Of a stretch of DNA of 5,522 bases, positions 2,760 through 5,522 are shown one piece after another. The notes below the pieces were generated by a model, which searched no databases, had not been told where the DNA came from, and worked only from the letters and a program-made list of their open reading frames with translations. Made by a program: the position numbers and the translations under genes. This DNA comes from an uncultured Collinsella sp. GTDB taxonomy: Bacteria; Actinomycetota; Coriobacteriia; Coriobacteriales; Coriobacteriaceae. Each line of letters opens with the position of its first letter. Position 1 is the stretch's first letter. The DNA lies in assembly GCA_900552425.1 (NCBI GenBank), contig URZR01000126.1:1-5522 (forward strand), given 5' to 3'.

Positions 2760-5522
2760 CTACCCGCGGTGACGGGCGCGGCTGTACGGCGTATCCACCA
2801 TGGGCAGATCCGGACGCAGCTTGCCGTCAAACGCGCGGTAGGCGTTCTGCACGGCGGGCGCCGTGGGGATCGTTGCGATCTCGCCGATGCCCTTGCCGCC
2901 GTATGCCACGGGCAGCAGTTCGTCCTTCTCCACGTAGATGGCGTGGATATCCGGAATCTCGGGCGCACGGAACAGCCCGAGCGTGCCGTACCTTGCCTGG
3001 GGTACGCAGTCCTTGAGCGGCCAGTCCTCGGTAAGCGCATAGCCCATACCCATGAGCACGCCGCCTTCGATCTGACCCTGAATGGAGATGGGGTTGACCA
3101 CCTTGCCGGAATCGTGCGCGGCATAGACCTCGCTCACGCGGCCGTCATCGTCCAGAATGACCACATGCGTGGCAAAGCCGTAGCAGATGTGGCTCTTGGG
3201 GTTGGGAACGTCGGCGCCCAGTTTGTCGGTCGGCTCCAGATACACGTAGCCAAACTCGCATCCCTCGAGCGCCTTGATGACAGCCGCAGGATCCTGAGGA
3301 TGCATACCCTGGCCGGCGACGAGCTCCTGCGTGTGCAGCTGATAGGCGCGACCGTCGTCGTACTCGATCTTGACGCCGTCGCCATGCGCGCTCACGGGAG
3401 TATCGGGTGCGGGCTTGCCGGCCTCGATGTCAAGCATGGCATCGCGCAGCAGGAAGGCGGCACCGCGCACGGCCTCGCCGGTCACGACCGTCTGACGCGA
3501 GCCAGACGTGGTGCCGGAGTCGGGAGCATTCTCGGTGGAGCACTCGCCGTTGGCGATGCAGCGAAGCGGCAGACCGCAGGCCTCGGCAACGTCCTGCAAA
3601 AAGACGGTGTTGCAGCCCTGGCCGATGTCGGACGTGGCGGCATAGACCACGGCCACGCCGTTCTCGATGCGAATCTTGCAGCGGCCGGCATCGGGCAGGC
3701 CCACGCCCACGCCGGCGTTCTTCATGGCGCAGGCGATGCCGGCGTGGCCGGGATGCGCATAGTAGGCATCCTTGACCTCGAGCAGCGTCTCCTTAAGCGC
3801 CGTGGAGCAGTCGGCAATCTGGCCGTTGGGCAGAACCTCGCCCGGCTCGATGGCGTTGCGGTAGCGAATCTCCCACGGATCCAAACCGACCTTTTCGGCC
3901 AGCAGGTCGATCAGGCTCTCGAGCGCAAACTCGGACTGGCAAACGCCAAAGCCGCGGTACGCACCGGCGGGCGGGTTGTTGGTGTAGTAGCCAAAGCCGC
4001 GAATGTCGGTGTTCTGGTACTTGTAGGGGCCGACGGCATGCGTGCAGGCGCGCTCGAGCACCGGGCCGCACAGCGACGCGTAGGCGCCGGTATCAAAGTT
4101 GATCTCGCAGTCCAGGCCGGTAAAGTTGCCCTCGGCGTCGCAGCCCAGTGTAAAGGTGCCGTCCATGGCGTGGCGCTTGGGATGGAAAGCGAGCGACTCG
4201 GCACGCGTGAGCTTGCACTTCACAGGACGCTGGAACTTATATGCGGCGAGCGCAGCCAGGTGCTGGACCGAAACGTCCTCCTTACCGCCAAAGCCGCCAC
4301 CCACGAGCATGGTCTCGACGACCACGCGCTCGGGCTCGTTGTCCCAGCCAAACATGTGGGCGCACTCTTTGCGCGTGTCGTAAGCACCCTGGTCGGTCGA
4401 CTGCACCTTGACGCCGTTCTTGTACGGGAAGGCAACGGCGCACTCGGGCTCCAAGAAGGCATGCTCGGTAAAGGGCGTGGTAAAGCGCTGCGTCACGGTG
4501 AACGCGCTCTCTGCCAGCGCCTTGGCGGCGTCGCCGCGCGACACGTGACGGCTCTGGCACACGTTGTCCTTGAGCTCCACCGTGTTGCCGAAGGCAAAGA
4601 AGCTGTCGTGCAGGCGCGGGGCGTCAGCAGCCCTGGCCTCGACAATGTTACGCACGGGCTCCAGCGGCTCGTAATCGATCTTTACGAGCTTCTTGGCCTT
4701 CTCGAGCGTCACCTCGTCCTCGGCAACCACCAGCACGATGGCATCGCCCACGCAGCGGGTGATATCGCCCGCCGCGATCATGACGTCCCAGTCCTGGATA
4801 AGGTGGCCGACCTGGTTGACCGGCACGTCCTCGGCGCGCAGGATGCCCACCACGCCGGGCAGGGCCTCGGCCTTTGAGGTGTCGATGGAGAGCACGCGGG
4901 CGCGCGGATACTTGGAGCGCACGGCGCTGGCATAGGTCAGGCCCGGCTGATCGAGCTCGTCGATATCGTCGGGGTACTTGCCCTCGCCGAGCACCTTCTT
5001 GCGCACGTCAATACGGAAGGCGCGCTTGCCCACGCCGTAGTCATCGCCGCGCTCCAGGTCCTTGTCGATCTGCTTTTCGCCACGGAGCACCGCAGCGGCC
5101 AGCGAGATGCCCTCGATAATCTTTTTGTAGCCGGTGCAGCGGCAGACGTTACCGCGAATGGCGTACTTGATCTGCTCCTCGGTGGGCTCGGAGTCCTCGG
5201 CGATGAGCGCTGCACCCGCCATGACCATACCGGGGATGCAAAAACCGCACTGCACGGCGCCCACGGCACCAAAGGCGTACACAAAGGCTTCGCGCACGTC
5301 CTGGGGCAGGCCCTCAACGGTCACGATGTTACGGCCGGCGGCAAGAGCGGTGGTCAGTACGCACGCCTTGACGGCCGCACCGTCCACATGGATGGTGCAG
5401 GTGCCGCAAGCGCCTTCGGAGCAGCCGTCCTTGGCGGAATGGATATGCAGGTCATCGCGTAGGTAGCGCAGCAGCGGTTTGTTTTGGGTCGTCGTGCGCT
5501 CGACGCCGTTAACGGTAAAAGT
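2760..5522 (-). CDS. xdh: Selenium-dependent-type xanthine dehydrogenase, fused [2Fe-2S]/molybdopterin protein, N-terminus cut
   Basis: The frame is open from the window edge (5522) to TAG at 2760-2762: 920 residues, lacking only the first few. Numbering from the first visible residue, C34, C39, C42 and C54 (CSEGACGTC context) bind the plant-type [2Fe-2S] cluster, and C92, C95, C127 and C129 (GFC...VCRC) the second. An a/b hammerhead domain follows (about 176-290), then the molybdopterin domains: GGGFGGKE (408-415), AYRGFG (521-526), GQGCNT (634-639), GSRQT (674-678) and GGKGIGE ending in the expected catalytic Glu at 881. There is no FAD domain between the iron-sulfur and Mo parts, so an FAD subunit must come from another gene, probably upstream past 5522. 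The C-terminal GEIATIPTAP...DTPY context fits Se-dependent xanthine dehydrogenase better than E. coli XdhD. Selenium there is a labile cofactor ligand, not selenocysteine. The expected role is hydroxylation of xanthine or a related purine in anaerobic purine breakdown; the substrate is inferred. A GTG at 5387 is internal, not the start, because the first cluster motif lies upstream of it. Confidence 0.85.
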   Translation of the reverse strand, partial: TFTVNGVERTTTQNKPLLRYLRDDLHIHSAKDGCSEGACGTCTIHVDGAAVKACVLTTALAAGRNIVTVEGLPQDVREAFVYAFGAVGAVQCGFCIPGMVMAGAALIAEDSEPTEEQIKYAIRGNVCRCTGYKKIIEGISLAAAVLRGEKQIDKDLERGDDYGVGKRAFRIDVRKKVLGEGKYPDDIDELDQPGLTYASAVRSKYPRARVLSIDTSKAEALPGVVGILRAEDVPVNQVGHLIQDWDVMIAAGDITRCVGDAIVLVVAEDEVTLEKAKKLVKIDYEPLEPVRNIVEARAADAPRLHDSFFAFGNTVELKDNVCQSRHVSRGDAAKALAESAFTVTQRFTTPFTEHAFLEPECAVAFPYKNGVKVQSTDQGAYDTRKECAHMFGWDNEPERVVVETMLVGGGFGGKEDVSVQHLAALAAYKFQRPVKCKLTRAESLAFHPKRHAMDGTFTLGCDAEGNFTGLDCEINFDTGAYASLCGPVLERACTHAVGPYKYQNTDIRGFGYYTNNPPAGAYRGFGVCQSEFALESLIDLLAEKVGLDPWEIRYRNAIEPGEVLPNGQIADCSTALKETLLEVKDAYYAHPGHAGIACAMKNAGVGVGLPDAGRCKIRIENGVAVVYAATSDIGQGCNTVFLQDVAEACGLPLRCIANGECSTENAPDSGTTSGSRQTVVTGEAVRGAAFLLRDAMLDIEAGKPAPDTPVSAHGDGVKIEYDDGRAYQLHTQELVAGQGMHPQDPAAVIKALEGCEFGYVYLEPTDKLGADVPNPKSHICYGFATHVVILDDDGRVSEVYAAHDSGKVVNPISIQGQIEGGVLMGMGYALTEDWPLKDCVPQARYGTLGLFRAPEIPDIHAIYVEKDELLPVAYGGKGIGEIATIPTAPAVQNAYRAFDGKLRPDLPMVDTPYSRARHRG

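Noticed and set aside
2303..3124. A 273-codon minus-strand frame crossing array B and the 3' end of the xanthine dehydrogenase gene
   Set aside because: Half is an out-of-frame shadow of the dehydrogenase and half is repeat sequence; it also spans the strong terminator at 2655-2690.
2769..4877. A 702-codon open frame on the plus strand opposite the xanthine dehydrogenase gene
   Set aside because: It lies wholly antisense to a gene with unmistakable cofactor and catalytic motifs. Long antisense frames are common in GC-rich genes with strong third-position bias, and its translation shows no recognisable domain.
5385..5387. GTG as the start of the xanthine dehydrogenase
   Set aside because: The frame stays open upstream and encodes the CSEGACGTC cluster motif, so the true start is beyond the window edge.

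Overview
The window looks like a piece of a gut-type Coriobacteriia chromosome (Actinomycetota), most likely Collinsella or a close relative. This placement is inference. It rests on the high-GC coding sequence, an actinobacterial-style AbiEi/DUF559-like gene, a selenium-dependent-type xanthine dehydrogenase of the sort found in anaerobic gut purine degraders, and compact intergenic palindromic repeats. No rRNA, tRNA, CRISPR array or transposase was found.

Layout. (1) Positions 1-253, minus strand: the N-terminal 84 residues of a DEDD-type 3'-5' exonuclease, cut by the window edge. (2) Positions 254-865: a long stretch without a confident protein gene. It holds a well-formed minus-strand unit: a sigma70-like promoter (647-675), about 86 nt that fold into a hairpin from the predicted first bases, and an intrinsic terminator (555-590). 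This is a good candidate for a small RNA or a terminated leader. A 29-codon ORF (465-554) and a second hairpin follow it, and an AT-rich nested dyad (759-808) lies upstream. (3) Positions 866-1065 and 2327-2654: two arrays of one repeat family. The period is about 62 bp, and each unit holds two facing 15-bp arms (GGGATGCGCTTTCCG and its complement), so an arm occurs about every 31 bp in alternating orientation. (4) Between the arrays, positions 1292-2290, plus strand: a 332-residue protein with an AbiEi-like N-terminal winged helix and a DUF559-like nuclease-fold C-terminus. Its leader has a tandem 11-bp repeat and inverted repeats, one of which can cover the Shine-Dalgarno sequence. (5) Positions 2760-5522, minus strand: nearly all of a fused [2Fe-2S]-molybdopterin hydroxylase, most like selenium-dependent xanthine dehydrogenase. 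It is cut at its N-terminus by the window edge and ends in a strong terminator (2655-2690).

The genes do not form one operon. The dehydrogenase would need an FAD subunit and molybdenum/selenium cofactor maturation factors from outside the window, probably upstream of its start beyond 5522. The DUF559-like gene is a single convergent gene boxed in by the two repeat arrays. The exonuclease is transcribed separately. The parts most worth a second look are the paired palindromic arrays, the candidate small RNA and the folded leader of the DUF559-like gene.
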